From JAODBJ01 sp963782465 (lineage in GTDB: Bacteria > Actinomycetota > Acidimicrobiia > IMCC26256 > PALSA-610), in the NCBI GenBank assembly GCA_963782465.1, contig CAWAJR010000006.1, positions 620,001-684,000 on the forward strand: a DNA stretch of 64,000 nucleotides, given 5' to 3'. Of this stretch, positions 32,832 through 41,811 are shown piece after piece. Position numbers and translations under genes: made by a program. Positions within the stretch are counted from its first letter, which is position 1. The number at the start of each line of letters is the position of its first letter. Below the pieces are notes generated by a model that saw only the letters and a list, made by a program, of their open reading frames with translations, was not told the origin of the DNA and made no database searches.

Positions 32832-33470
32832 ATGGCCGAGCCCCGACTTTCCCCCGGCCAGGACGCGTTGCTGCGTACCGGGCCCGACGCCGAGCCGGTC
32901 GAGTTCGTCGTGCAAGCCGTGAACGGCGATCGGGTCACGCTGAGCGCGAAGCCGAATGGTTCGGCCGCGCCCGGTGCCGGCACGTTCGAGGTCGGTGATG
33001 CGGCGCACATGCAGTACGTCGATCGCTTCGGTGTGTACGAGACCGATACGTCGGTGGTCCGTACCGACGGCGTTGCCGTTGTCGTCGCGGTCGGCGCGAA
33101 GGAAGGCGACGTCCGGCGGCGCGTCTACGCCCGCTTGCGCGCGCCGCTCGATGCAACCTGCCTCCTACTCGACGTCGACCGCAACCTGTTCACCCCACTC
33201 GACGCATCAGTGGTCGACATCGGTGGCGGCGGCGCGGCGCTGGCGGTGCCGGCGATCGCGCCCGCCGGGACGACGCTGGTCTGTTCCATCGCGCTGCCCG
33301 GCGAGGCGCCGGTCGTCACGGTCGGGAATGTGCTCGCGCCCGACGCCGACCCGCGCGACCAACCCGACCGGCGGCACGTTCGCCTGCAGTTCACCTTGAT
33401 CGCGGAGAACGATCGCGATCGGGTTCTCCACTTCATCCTCCAAGCGCTGCGCAACGCGCGCGCGTCATGA
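32832..33470 (+). CDS. PilZ-domain protein, YcgR-like architecture
   Basis: 212 residues. The N-terminal half is a small beta domain like the YcgR flagellar brake. The PilZ half starts with the Arg-rich motif RRRVYARLRAPL (about residue 95) and continues to DIGGGGAALAVP and RRHVRLQF. The second c-di-GMP motif (D/NxSxxG) is altered because Ser is Gly, so binding may be weakened. It is coupled by ATGA to an ABC ATPase and so might bring c-di-GMP control to that exporter, an inference from position only. Confidence 0.75.
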   Translation: MAEPRLSPGQDALLRTGPDAEPVEFVVQAVNGDRVTLSAKPNGSAAPGAGTFEVGDAAHMQYVDRFGVYETDTSVVRTDGVAVVVAVGAKEGDVRRRVYARLRAPLDATCLLLDVDRNLFTPLDASVVDIGGGGAALAVPAIAPAGTTLVCSIALPGEAPVVTVGNVLAPDADPRDQPDRRHVRLQFTLIAENDRDRVLHFILQALRNARAS

Positions 33471-34380
33471 GCGGGGCGAACCCGTTCGAATGCCACGACC
33501 TCGCGAAGCGGTACGGCGACATCGACGCGCTCTCGGGCGTCGACATCGTCGTGCCACCGGGCACCGCCGTCGGTTTTCTGGGCCGAACGGCGCGGGGAAG
33601 ACCACCCTCATCCGCATCGCGATGGGCATGCTCCGCCCGACGCGCGGAACGGCATCGTTGTACGGCATCGACTGCAGCGAGCCGCGCGCGCGAACCGGGA
33701 TCGGCTACATGCCGGCCGACCCGGTGTTCTTTCCCGCGCTCACCGGTCGCGCCAATCTCGACCTCTTCGCGCAGATGCAGGGTGCCGACCCGATCGACCG
33801 CGACTGGGCCGAGTTGCTGCTCGACCTCGGCGACGACGTGCTCGATCGACGGGCCGGCACGTACTCGTCGGGGATGCGCCAGAAGTTGGGGATCATCCAG
33901 GCGGTCCAGCACCGGCCGCGCCTCGTCGTGCTCGACGAACCGGCCAACCGGCTCGACCCGCTCGCGCATCGCGCCTTCGAGACGGTCGTCCGCGAGATCG
34001 CGACGTCGGGGCGATCGGTGTTGCTGTCGTCGCACACGCTCTCGGAGGTCGAGCAGGTCTGCGACGCCGTCGTCATGATCGATCGCGGCCGGGTCCTGCT
34101 CGAGCAGTCGGCCGCCGCGCTCACGGCGCGCGCCTTGCGACGCGTCCACATCCGTTACCGCACGCCGCCGGCGAACCTCCCTTCGTCGCTCCCACCCCAA
34201 CTGATCGATCCCGTCGTCACCGACCATGTCGTCGACGCGCGCCTACCCGCGAACCAGGTCGACGTGTTGCGCACCCTGCTCGCCGGCGACGTCGAAGACC
34301 TGTTGGTGGAGCCGGCCGGTCTCGAAGACGTGTTCTTCGACCTGTACCGCCAGGACCGACCGGACCGGGGCGAGCCATGA
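33467..34380 (+). CDS. ABC transporter ATP-binding protein (frameshifted in Walker A)
   Basis: About 304 residues when repaired. The frame from ATG 33467 reads ECHDLAKRYGDIDALSGVDI to VGFLG, then breaks at 33580-33584; one added C gives GFLGPNGAGKTTLIRI, a perfect Walker A, and the rest continues to 34380. Later motifs: signature YSSGMRQKLG, Walker B LVVLDEPANRLDP (normally DEPTNGLDP) and H-loop LSSHTLSE. It is coupled by ATGA at both ends (PilZ before, permease after). The break in the most conserved motif of an otherwise intact gene is probably a sequence error. Confidence 0.8.
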
Positions 34381-35183
34381 GCGCGACCACACTCCTCGTG
34401 CGCGCCGAAGTCGCGCAACGCCGGCGCATGCTCGCCGCGCTCGCCGCGGGAACGTTCGTGTTCGAGCTGGCCATCGCCGGTACCTACCAGGCGTTCGGCG
34501 GCGCGAACCTCGCGGAGTCGTTCGGCGTGCGGCTACCGAACTTCTTCTCCGCGTTCGCCGGTGAACGCAACACCAACATCTTCAGTCCCCGCAACTACGT
34601 CGGGCTCGCGTACGTGCACCCGCTGTTCCTCGTGCTCACGCTCACCGTTGCGATCGCGATCGGCACCGGGTCGGTTGCCGGCGACATCGAGAGCGGCCGG
34701 GTGGAGATGCTCTACACGCGACCGTTACGGCGAACCGCGGTGCTCGACGCGCGGCTTCGGCTGTGGGCGGTGATGCAAGCGATGGTCGTCGTCTCGGGTG
34801 CCGTTGGTTCGTACATCGGCTTGCGCATCGCTCCCGATCTGCACGGTGTCGGCGTACCTGGGTTGGCTCGACTGCTCGTGCAGTACATCCCGCTCGTGAC
34901 GTTCGTCGGCGCGTTGTCGTTCGCGGCCTCGGCGGCGTCGCGCACACGAGGCCAGGCGCTGGGAGTCGCGGTCGGCGCCATCGCGCTCGGGTACCTCGTG
35001 AACTTCCTCGGGTTGCTGTGGCACCCGTTCGCGTTCGCTCAACGGCTCACCCCGTTCGGCTACTACCTGCCCGCGTCGGCCGTCGCCCGGGTGAACTGGA
35101 ACGACGTCGCGGTACTCCTCGCCGCCGCCGTTTGCCTGCTCGTGTTCGCGCGGTCCGTGCTCGCCCGGCGCGACCTCATCTGA
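34377..35183 (+). CDS. ABC-2 type transporter permease
   Basis: 268 residues with about six hydrophobic segments, e.g. FLVLTLTVAIAIGTGSVAG, VMQAMVVVSGAVGSYIGL and VAVLLAAAVCLLVFARSVL. SVAGDIESGRVEMLYTRPLRRTAVLDARL is the usual ABC-2 cytoplasmic loop that meets the ATPase. With the preceding ATPase it would form an exporter of unknown substrate. Confidence 0.8.
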   Translation: MSATTLLVRAEVAQRRRMLAALAAGTFVFELAIAGTYQAFGGANLAESFGVRLPNFFSAFAGERNTNIFSPRNYVGLAYVHPLFLVLTLTVAIAIGTGSVAGDIESGRVEMLYTRPLRRTAVLDARLRLWAVMQAMVVVSGAVGSYIGLRIAPDLHGVGVPGLARLLVQYIPLVTFVGALSFAASAASRTRGQALGVAVGAIALGYLVNFLGLLWHPFAFAQRLTPFGYYLPASAVARVNWNDVAVLLAAAVCLLVFARSVLARRDLI

Positions 35184-35341
35184 GCCGGCCCGGGGCACGC
35201 GCCCGAGCGGGCGGGCGACGCCGATCGCCCCACGCGCAACCTGTCGGACCGCACCGCTGCAGGTGACCTTCGGCCCTCGCGGCCACCACCGCCACCGGCG
35301 CATCCTGGGGGCACACGAGCGGGCCGACCCGGGATACCGAT

Positions 35342-36298
35342 GTGAGCTCCACCCCGATACGCCGATTCCACGTCGGTACCGAGACCGGCCCGCTCGTGCT
35401 CGTCGCCCTGGGTGGGGCCGCCTTGGCCAAACGGGACGAACGCTTCGATATCGGTACCCGCCAATGTGACCTGAAGCGGGCCGCGGTCGCCCTGGCCGAC
35501 GTCGCCCGGCGGGCGCCACTCGTGATCACCCACGGTGAGGCGCCACAGGTCGGGCTCCTGGCCCTCGAGAGCGAAGCGTGCCGCGACAACCGGACGTACC
35601 CGCTCGATGTGCTCGGCGCCGAGCACCACGCCGATGTCGCGTCGCTGCTCGAAGCCGCGCTCGCGAACGAGTTGCCCGACCACCGGATCGTGTCGCTCCT
35701 GACCCAAGTGGTGGTCGAGCCGCTCGACCCGGCGTTCCACCATCCCGCGATGCCGATCGGCCCGGCCTACTCGGAGGCCGACGCCCGGAAGCTCTCGACG
35801 GAGCGTGGCTGGAGCGTCGCCGCCGACGGTGGCGTGTGGCGTCGCGTCGTCGCATCGCCGACGCCGCGATCGGTCGTGGAACTCCCGGTGATCGAGCAGC
35901 TGGTCGATACCGGGGTTGTCGTCATCGCGTCCGGTGGCGGCGGCATCCCGGTGGTCGTCGACGTGCACGGCGGCCGGCACACGGTCGAGGCGGTCGTCGA
36001 CAAGGACTGGGCCGCCGCGCAGCTCGCTCGCCAGCTCGGGGCGGAGACCCTGATGCTCGTCACCGACATACCCGCGGTGATGCGCGACTGGGGCAGCCCG
36101 GGCGCGGAAGCCATCCGGGCAACGTCTCCCACCGAACTCAGGCAGCAGGAGTTCGCGCCCGAGTCGATCGGGTCGAAGGTCGATGCCGCGTGCTGGTTCG
36201 TGTCGACGACCGGCGCGACGGCCGTGATCGGAGCGCTCGACGACACGGCGGCGCTCCTCGACGGCGAAGCCGGTACGCGGATCACTCGCGACGAGTGA
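35342..36298 (+). CDS. Carbamate kinase-like protein
   Basis: 318 residues from a GTG. The amino acid kinase fold is seen in VLVALGGAALAKRDE, VITHGEAPQVGLLALE, SLLTQVVVEPLDPAF, VVIASGGGGIPV and DKDWAAAQLARQLGA. These match ArcC-type carbamate kinases. Two family positions look changed: THGEAPQVG replaces THGNGPQVG, and a conserved Lys of PTKPIGP is Met in HPAMPIGP. No arginine deiminase or carbamoyltransferase gene is near, so the physiological reaction is uncertain. The 158 bases before it hold no gene I can support. Confidence 0.75.
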   Translation: MSSTPIRRFHVGTETGPLVLVALGGAALAKRDERFDIGTRQCDLKRAAVALADVARRAPLVITHGEAPQVGLLALESEACRDNRTYPLDVLGAEHHADVASLLEAALANELPDHRIVSLLTQVVVEPLDPAFHHPAMPIGPAYSEADARKLSTERGWSVAADGGVWRRVVASPTPRSVVELPVIEQLVDTGVVVIASGGGGIPVVVDVHGGRHTVEAVVDKDWAAAQLARQLGAETLMLVTDIPAVMRDWGSPGAEAIRATSPTELRQQEFAPESIGSKVDAACWFVSTTGATAVIGALDDTAALLDGEAGTRITRDE

Positions 36299-36307
36299 AC
36301 CCGAGGG

Positions 36308-36502
36308 TCACGCCTCCGTCGCCGTGCGCTGCGCGCGACGGTCGATGGCCTGCAGGCCGTACCACGAGCCGAACGTGAACGCGAGCAACACGATGCAGCC
36401 GACGATGTGGGTGAACCACACAACCGGCCAGAACCCGAGGACGAACACGGTCATCCAGAGGCGAGCGTCGGTGAGCCAGCCCGGAAGTCGTCGCCTCGTC
36501 AC
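36308..36502 (-). CDS. Small two-helix membrane protein
   Basis: 64 residues from a GTG with TACATT six bases upstream. The chain reads RRRLPGWLTDARLW, then two hydrophobic segments (MTVFVLGFWPVVWFTHIVGC, LLAFTFGSWYGL) and a basic tail. It fits the gap between convergent carbamate kinase and the divergent hydrolase. I do not recognise the family; it is too short for most gene callers. Confidence 0.6.
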   Translation of the reverse strand: MTRRRLPGWLTDARLWMTVFVLGFWPVVWFTHIVGCIVLLAFTFGSWYGLQAIDRRAQRTATEA

Positions 36503-36508
36503 GGTCGA

Positions 36509-36514
36509 AATGTA
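36509..36514 (-). promoter_or_regulatory. -10 hexamer TACATT, leaderless start at 36502
   Basis: On the minus strand TACATT ends six bases before the GTG of the small membrane protein. Confidence 0.45.
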
Positions 36515-36562
36515 ACCCGCCCGGTGGCGCGGCGTCGGGCACCCGGTGTACGACATTGGCCG

Positions 36563-37321
36563 ATGGAACACTTCCGTTCGTTCGACGGGGCACAGATCGC
36601 GTTCGTGCAAGCCGGCGCCGGCCCGGACGTGCTGCTGCTCCACGGGTTCGCCGCCGACCACATCGCCAATTGGGTCGCGCCCGGCGTGTTCGACGCGCTC
36701 GTGTCGGCCGGTCACCGGGTCACGGCCTGGGACGCCCGCGGGCACGGCCAGTCCGACAAGCCGCACGACCCCGAGGCCTACGCCGGCGACACGATGGCCC
36801 GCGACGCGCAGGCCTTGCTCGACCACCTCGACATCTTGTCGGTTGCGGTCGTCGGCTATTCGATGGGCGCGATCGTGTCGTCGCGGCTGGTGCCCTCGGA
36901 ATCGCGCGCGCACGCGCTCGTGCTCGGCGGGGTCGGCGGTCGTCTCGCGGCCGGTGCTCCCGTCACCCGTCGCTCCACGATCGCCGATGCGCTCGTGACC
37001 GACGACGTCCGGTCGATCACGAACGTTGCGGCCCGCGCCTTCCGCCGCTTCGCGGATCGCACCGGCGCCGACCGCCAGGCGCTCGCCGCGATCCAGCGCG
37101 CGCCGCGCGCCACCGAACCGTGGCGGCTTTCCGAGATCTCGGTGCCGACGCTGGTGATCGTCGGTGACGGCGACACGCTCGCCGGCGACCCCGGCGAACT
37201 CGCGGCCGCGATCCCCGGCGCGGTTGCCAAGGTCGTACGGGGTGATCACCTCACCGCGGTGGCCGATCCGGACTTCCGCCGGTCGATCGTCGACTTCCTC
37301 GCCCACATCCCGCGGGCCTGA
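36563..37321 (+). CDS. alpha/beta hydrolase, serine type
   Basis: 252 residues from MEHFRSFDGAQIAF. Oxyanion motif LLHGFAADH, WDARGHGQSD, nucleophile elbow VVGYSMGAIVSS with Ser at about residue 100, acid in VIVGDGDTLAG and His in VVRGDHLTAV. Small cap region. Likely an esterase or lactonase; substrate unknown. It is followed by a family B hairpin. Confidence 0.82.
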   Translation: MEHFRSFDGAQIAFVQAGAGPDVLLLHGFAADHIANWVAPGVFDALVSAGHRVTAWDARGHGQSDKPHDPEAYAGDTMARDAQALLDHLDILSVAVVGYSMGAIVSSRLVPSESRAHALVLGGVGGRLAAGAPVTRRSTIADALVTDDVRSITNVAARAFRRFADRTGADRQALAAIQRAPRATEPWRLSEISVPTLVIVGDGDTLAGDPGELAAAIPGAVAKVVRGDHLTAVADPDFRRSIVDFLAHIPRA

Positions 37322-37338
37322 CCGCGACACCGTCGCCC

Positions 37339-37384
37339 GGTTGTGTCACTTGTACTCCCGTACGGGAGTACAAACGTCACAACC
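37339..37384. repeat. Palindromic hairpin, family B, copy 2
   Basis: Outer arms GGTTGTG (37339-37345) and CACAACC (37378-37384) and a perfect inner stem TGTACTCCCG/CGGGAGTACA with a TA centre. It matches the hairpin at 3801 in the outer arm and in TACAAACG on the right side. It spans the convergent ends of the hydrolase and the VOC protein and includes that protein's stop codon. Confidence 0.85.
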
Positions 37385-37748
37385 CGGCGATGCACTCGAT
37401 GCGGTTGCCGAACGGGTCGTCGACGTAGCCGCGCCGCACACCGGGCAGTTCGTGGTCTTCGCGGAACGGGATCCCTTCGGCCGCGAGCCGGGCGAGGAGC
37501 GCGTCGTAGCCGTCGACGACGAACGCGGGATGGGCCTTCTTCGCCGGGCGGAAATCGGCATCCACGCCGAGGTGCACCACGACGTCGCCGTAGTGGAACC
37601 AGCACCCGCCCCGCGCCGCGAGGTTGGGTGGTTTCTCGTCGCGGCTGAACCCGAGCACGCCGCAGTAGAACGCCTCGGCGGCATCTTCCTCGCCGGAGGG
37701 CATCGCCAGCTGGACGTGGTCGAGCGAGGTCACACGGTACGCGGCCAT
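37377..37748 (-). CDS. VOC/glyoxalase-family protein
   Basis: 123 residues. One beta-alpha-beta-beta-beta pair: the first metal ligand His in SLDHVQLAMP, a second His in VVVHLGVD and a Glu in FGNRIECIAGL near the end. DPFGNRIE is a hallmark of glyoxalase/bleomycin-resistance/dioxygenase proteins. Substrate unknown. Its gene lies 18 bases downstream of dnaE2 on the same strand and so could belong to that transcript. Confidence 0.82.
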   Translation of the reverse strand: MAAYRVTSLDHVQLAMPSGEEDAAEAFYCGVLGFSRDEKPPNLAARGGCWFHYGDVVVHLGVDADFRPAKKAHPAFVVDGYDALLARLAAEGIPFREDHELPGVRRGYVDDPFGNRIECIAGL

Positions 37749-37766
37749 GGGCCAATTGTCGCAGAG

Positions 37767-40700
37767 CTACCGGAAGTCGCGGGAGCGGATCGCGTCGGCG
37801 AGGCTGATCGGCAGGCGGGTGATACGCCCGGCAACCAGGTTGATCACCCCCTGATGACGTTCGAGAACCCCACGCACCCGTAACGCCGGCGCGCCGCGCG
37901 CCACGGTTCGGAACCGTTTCCAAACCCCGCGGGTGCAGATCACGTTGACGAGGCCGCTCTCGTCTTCGAGGTTGAGGAACACCGTGCCCTTCGCGGTGGC
38001 GGGTTGCTGGCGGTGCGTCACCACCCCGGCCACCTCCACCACCGAACGATCGGGCAGGGTACGCAGGTCGATCGCGCGCACGACGCCCTGGCGTGCCAAC
38101 TCGTCGCGCACGAACTCGGTTGGGTGCTTCCCGACGCTCAACCCCATCGCCCACAGGTCGGCACCGACCCGTTCCGGTTCGCTCATCCCGGGGAGCGCGG
38201 GCGCGTCGACACCGGTGAGGAGTCCCGGCAAGGTCTCGACGACCGAGCCGTCGTGCCGGACGTTGGGACGCGCCGTACCGAGCGCGCCCGCCGCCCACAG
38301 CGCGGTACGGCGCGACTGGCCGAAGCAATGTTCGAACGCGCCGGCGGTCGCGAGCGCTTCGACCTGGTCGACGGTGGCGCCGGTCCGCCGTACGAAATCT
38401 TCGAGATCGGTGAACGCTCGCAGCGCCCGCTCGTCGTCGACCCGGTCGAGGAGCGCGTCGTGCAACCCGCGTACCGAACGCAACCCGAGCCGCACCGCGA
38501 GGTTCGATGGGTCGGCGTAGAAACCGGGCAACGGGAACCCGACCGCGTCGACGTCTTGCGTGCGCGGTTCCAGAATTGCATCGCGGCGCGACGCGTTGAG
38601 ATCGGGGCCGAGCACTTGCACACCATGACGGCGGGCATCGCGGACGATCGTGTGCGGCGAGTAGAACCCCATCGGCTGCGCGTTCAGCAACGCGGCCGCG
38701 AACTCCGCGGGGTAGTGGTACTTCACCCACGAACTGGAGTACACGAGGTAGGCGAAGCTCACCGAATGGCTCTCGGGGAAACCGAAGTGCGCGAACGCCT
38801 GCAACTTCGCGTAGATCTCCTCGGCCGTGCCGCCGGTGATACCCCGCTCGGCCATGCCGCTCAGCAGCCGTTCCCGCATACGAGCCATGCGGGTCTCGGA
38901 ACGTTTCGAGCCCATCGCCTGGCGGAGCTGGTCGGCTTCGGCGGGAGTGAACCCGGCCACATCGACGGCGAGTTGCATCAACTGTTCCTGGAACAGCGGC
39001 ACCCCGAGCGTCTTGCGCAACGACGGTTCGGTCAGCGGGTGCGGGTAGGTCACCTCCTCTTCGCCATTGCGGCGCCGGAGGTACGGGTGCACCGAACCGC
39101 CCTGGATCGGCCCGGCCGGATCAACGCCACCTCCACCACAAGGTCGTAGAAACAGCGGGGCCGCAGGCGGGGCAGCGTCGCCATCTGGGCGCGACTCTCC
39201 ACCTGGAACACACCCACGGTGTCGGCCGCGCACAGCAGGTCGTAGACATCGTCTTCCTGGGGGATCGTCGCAAGGTCGATGTCGACGCCTTCGTAGTCGC
39301 GTACGAGGTCGACCACGATGTGCAGCATCGTGAGCATCCCCAAGCCGAGAAGGTCGAACTTCACCAGCCCCGCGGCGGCGCAGTCGTCCTTTTCCCATTG
39401 CAACACCGAACGGCCTTCCATGCGCGCCCACTCGACCGGGCAGAACTCCACCAACGGCCGGTCGGCCATCACCATGCCCCCCGAATGGATGCCCAGATGG
39501 CGCGGGAAGTCGATCACCTGCGCGGCGAGTTCGAGCGCGAGCGGCGGGATCGGTGGCGGCCTCGTCGCATCGGGTGGACCGTCGGGGGTGACACCGTCGC
39601 GCCACTCGACGTCGCGTTTTTTCGTGCGCTGGAACCGGACCGCCGGCTTCGTGATCGGCGTGTGATTGCTCGCCAGGTCGGCGAAGGCTTCCGGGCCTGA
39701 CACCCAACGGTCGACCCACTTCGCCAGTGCGTCGGCCTGCCCCGGCGCGACGCCGGCCGCCTTCGCCATCTCCCGCAACGCCGAACGGGGACGGTACGTG
39801 ATCACGTTCGCGACCTGCGCGGCCCGATCACGCCCGTACCGTTCGTAGACGTACTGGATCACTTCCTCGCGACGTTGGTGTTCGATGTCGAGGTCGATGT
39901 CGGGTGGGCCGTCGCGTTCGGGCGACAGGAACCGTTCGAACAACAACCCGAGTGCGACCGCGTCGGCTTTCGTCACCCCGAGCGCGTAACACACTGCGCT
40001 GTTCGCCGCGCTCCCCCGCCCCTGGCAGTAGATGTCGGAGCGGCGACAGAAGTCGACGATGTCGGAGAGCAGCAAGAAATAACCCGGGAACCCGAGCGCT
40101 TCGATCACCGACAGTTCGTATTCGATCTGCCGGCCCGCCTGCTCGTAGTTCGCGTGGCTGGGTGGGTACGCGATTGCCGCGCCGCGCCGGACGAGTTCGC
40201 GTAACCACGTCATCTCGGTATGACCTTCGGGTACCGGGTAGTCGGGAAGCCTGGGCGCGGCCAGTTTCAGGTCGAAGGCGCACGCCCGCGCGATCTCCAC
40301 CGTCCGCTCCACCGCGCCGGGCCAGCGCGCGAAGCGCCGCGCCTGCTCGGCGGGCGAACGCAGATGTGCGAACGCGGCCGCGGGGAGCCAGCCGTCGATC
40401 TCGTCGAGCGGCCGACGGGCGCGAACCGCGGCCAGCGCGGTGGCGAGCGGCCGTTGCGCCGGCGTTGCGTAGTGCACGTTGTTCGTGGCCACCACCTCGA
40501 CCCGCGCCGCCAGCGCGAGTTCCGCGAGCGCGTCGTTGCGATGACGGTCGAGCGGGTCGCCGTGGTCCCACAACTCCACCAGCACCCGATCACGACCGAA
40601 CGCGGCGACGAGTCGATCGAGCGCGCGGCGCGCCGCGGCCGGGCCGTCGCGAAGCAGGGCCGCGGGAACCGCGCCCTTCCGGCAACCGGTGAGAACGAAC

Positions 40701-41212
40701 CATGATCGGCCCCCGCTCGTGTTCCCGGCGAGCCACACTGGCGCGGTCGCCGCGCCGGCCAGCTGGTCGAGCGTGCAACGCGGTGCACCCTTCTCACCGC
40801 GCAATTGCGCTTCGCTGATCGCTTTCGCCAGCCGCGCGTACCCGGGTGGTCCTTGCGCGAGCACCACCACATGCTCGCCGGGCGGATCGGCCACACCGTT
40901 CGCGGGCTTGGTCGCACCGATCGTGAGCTCCGCGCCGAACACGGTCGGCAACCCGAGCGAGCGCGCCACCTCGGCGAAGCGCACCACACCGTAGAAACCG
41001 TCGTGGTCGGTGAGCGCGAGCGCGGCCAACCCGAGCCGCGCCGCTTCCTCGGCCAGCTCCTCGGGGTGGCTCGCGCCGTCGAGGAACGAGAAATTGGAAT
41101 GGCAATGCAATTCCGCGTACGCGGGCTGCAATTCCGCGTACGCGGGCTGCAATTCCGCGTACGCGGGCTGCAATTCCGCGTACGCGGGCTGTGGCCGCTC
41201 CACCTTCGACAC
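37767..41212 (-). CDS. dnaE2: Error-prone DNA polymerase III alpha subunit DnaE2 (frameshifted)
   Basis: About 1148 residues when repaired. PHP domain from YAELHCHSNFSFLDGAS, catalytic Asp in DGPPDIDLDIEHQRREEV, DLLGLGMLTMLHIVVDL, then FPESHSVSFAYLVYSSSWVKYHYPAEF and the C-terminal OB region (GTVFLNLEDESGLVNVICT). The frame breaks at 39109-39113; one added base restores VALIRPGPIQGGSVHPYL. The GTG at 41212 fits the adjacent -10 and LexA box. Residues 8-35 are four copies of QPAYAEL. It acts with ImuA' and ImuB (43108-45479) in SOS-induced translesion synthesis. Confidence 0.9.
41108..41191 (-). repeat. Four perfect 21-base tandem repeats in the 5' end of dnaE2
   Basis: Four identical in-phase copies encoding QPAYAEL, directly before HCHSNF of the PHP domain. 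In usual DnaE2 proteins a single YAEL strand occurs here. Length changes would be in frame, so copy number can vary without loss of the gene. Confidence 0.95.
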
Positions 41213-41218
41213 CCCTCG

Positions 41219-41239
41219 ACGGTACCGAACATATGTTCG
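41219..41239 (-). promoter_or_regulatory. LexA box and leaderless -10 of dnaE2
   Basis: CGAACATATGTTCG (41226-41239) matches the actinobacterial SOS box and is the core of a 24-base perfect palindrome (41221-41244). TACCGT (41219-41224, minus strand) overlaps its edge and ends six bases before the GTG at 41212. LexA bound here would block RNA polymerase. Confidence 0.85.
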
Positions 41240-41344
41240 GTACCGCAAGCGGACATCCAAACCGGCTCCCGGCTCCGAACAACAGCCGAGCGCGCGCTCC
41301 TCACTTCGTTCGAACCGCTCGAAGCGTCAACAAGGAGCAACCCT

Positions 41345-41737
41345 GTGTCACTCGTTCGATTCCTGCCCGCGTGGCTCCACGCGGTCGCCGACTATGCGGT
41401 CGGCCTCACCCTCATCGTCGTCGCCATCGCCGCCGGCGGCTCGGGGAAGGCCGTCGCCGCCGGTGTCGTCGTCGGCGCGGTCGTGCTCCTCGTGAGCATG
41501 CTCACCCGCTACCCGCTCGGTGTCGTGAAGGTGCTGCCCTTCACCGTCCACTCGGCGGGCGACTACCTCGCCGCCGCGCTGCTGGTGCTCTCACCGTTCG
41601 TCCTGTCGTTCCACGGCACCGACGGCGGGCTCAGCGCCTTCTACATCGTCGCGGGCATCGCGGTGCTCGCGGTGAGCCTCGTCACCAATTACCAGTACAG
41701 CCCGAAACGCGAATGGAACGCCGCCGCGATGGCGTGA
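41345..41737 (+). CDS. Small membrane protein, SPW-like
   Basis: 130 residues from a GTG with AAGGAGC upstream. About four hydrophobic segments: WLHAVADYAVGLTLIVVAIAAG, VAAGVVVGAVVLLVSMLT, SAGDYLAAALLVLSPFVLSF and FYIVAGIAVLAVSLVTNYQ. The repeated HAVADY/HSAGDY starts resemble SPW-type membrane repeats. Function unknown. It diverges from dnaE2 across the LexA palindrome, so LexA might also affect it. Confidence 0.65.
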   Translation: MSLVRFLPAWLHAVADYAVGLTLIVVAIAAGGSGKAVAAGVVVGAVVLLVSMLTRYPLGVVKVLPFTVHSAGDYLAAALLVLSPFVLSFHGTDGGLSAFYIVAGIAVLAVSLVTNYQYSPKREWNAAAMA

Positions 41738-41754
41738 CCCCCCGGCGCCACACG

Positions 41755-41794
41755 ACGGCGACGGGCCCGGCCGGGCAGCCGGGCCCGTCGCCGT
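41755..41794. terminator. Strong bidirectional hairpin
   Basis: Sixteen-base perfect stem ACGGCGACGGGCCCGG and complement with an 8-base loop, between convergent genes ending at 41737 and 41812. Very GC-rich, without a clear T-tract. Confidence 0.7.
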
Positions 41795-41811
41795 ACGGCT
41801 TCCGTCGCGAA

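Noticed and set aside
33467..34380. Programmed ribosomal frameshifting in the ABC ATPase (and in dnaE2, zwf, rnhB)
   Set aside because: The breaks have no slippery heptamer with a stimulatory structure, lie at different points in unrelated genes, and share a GGGCCC context that fits sequence error better.
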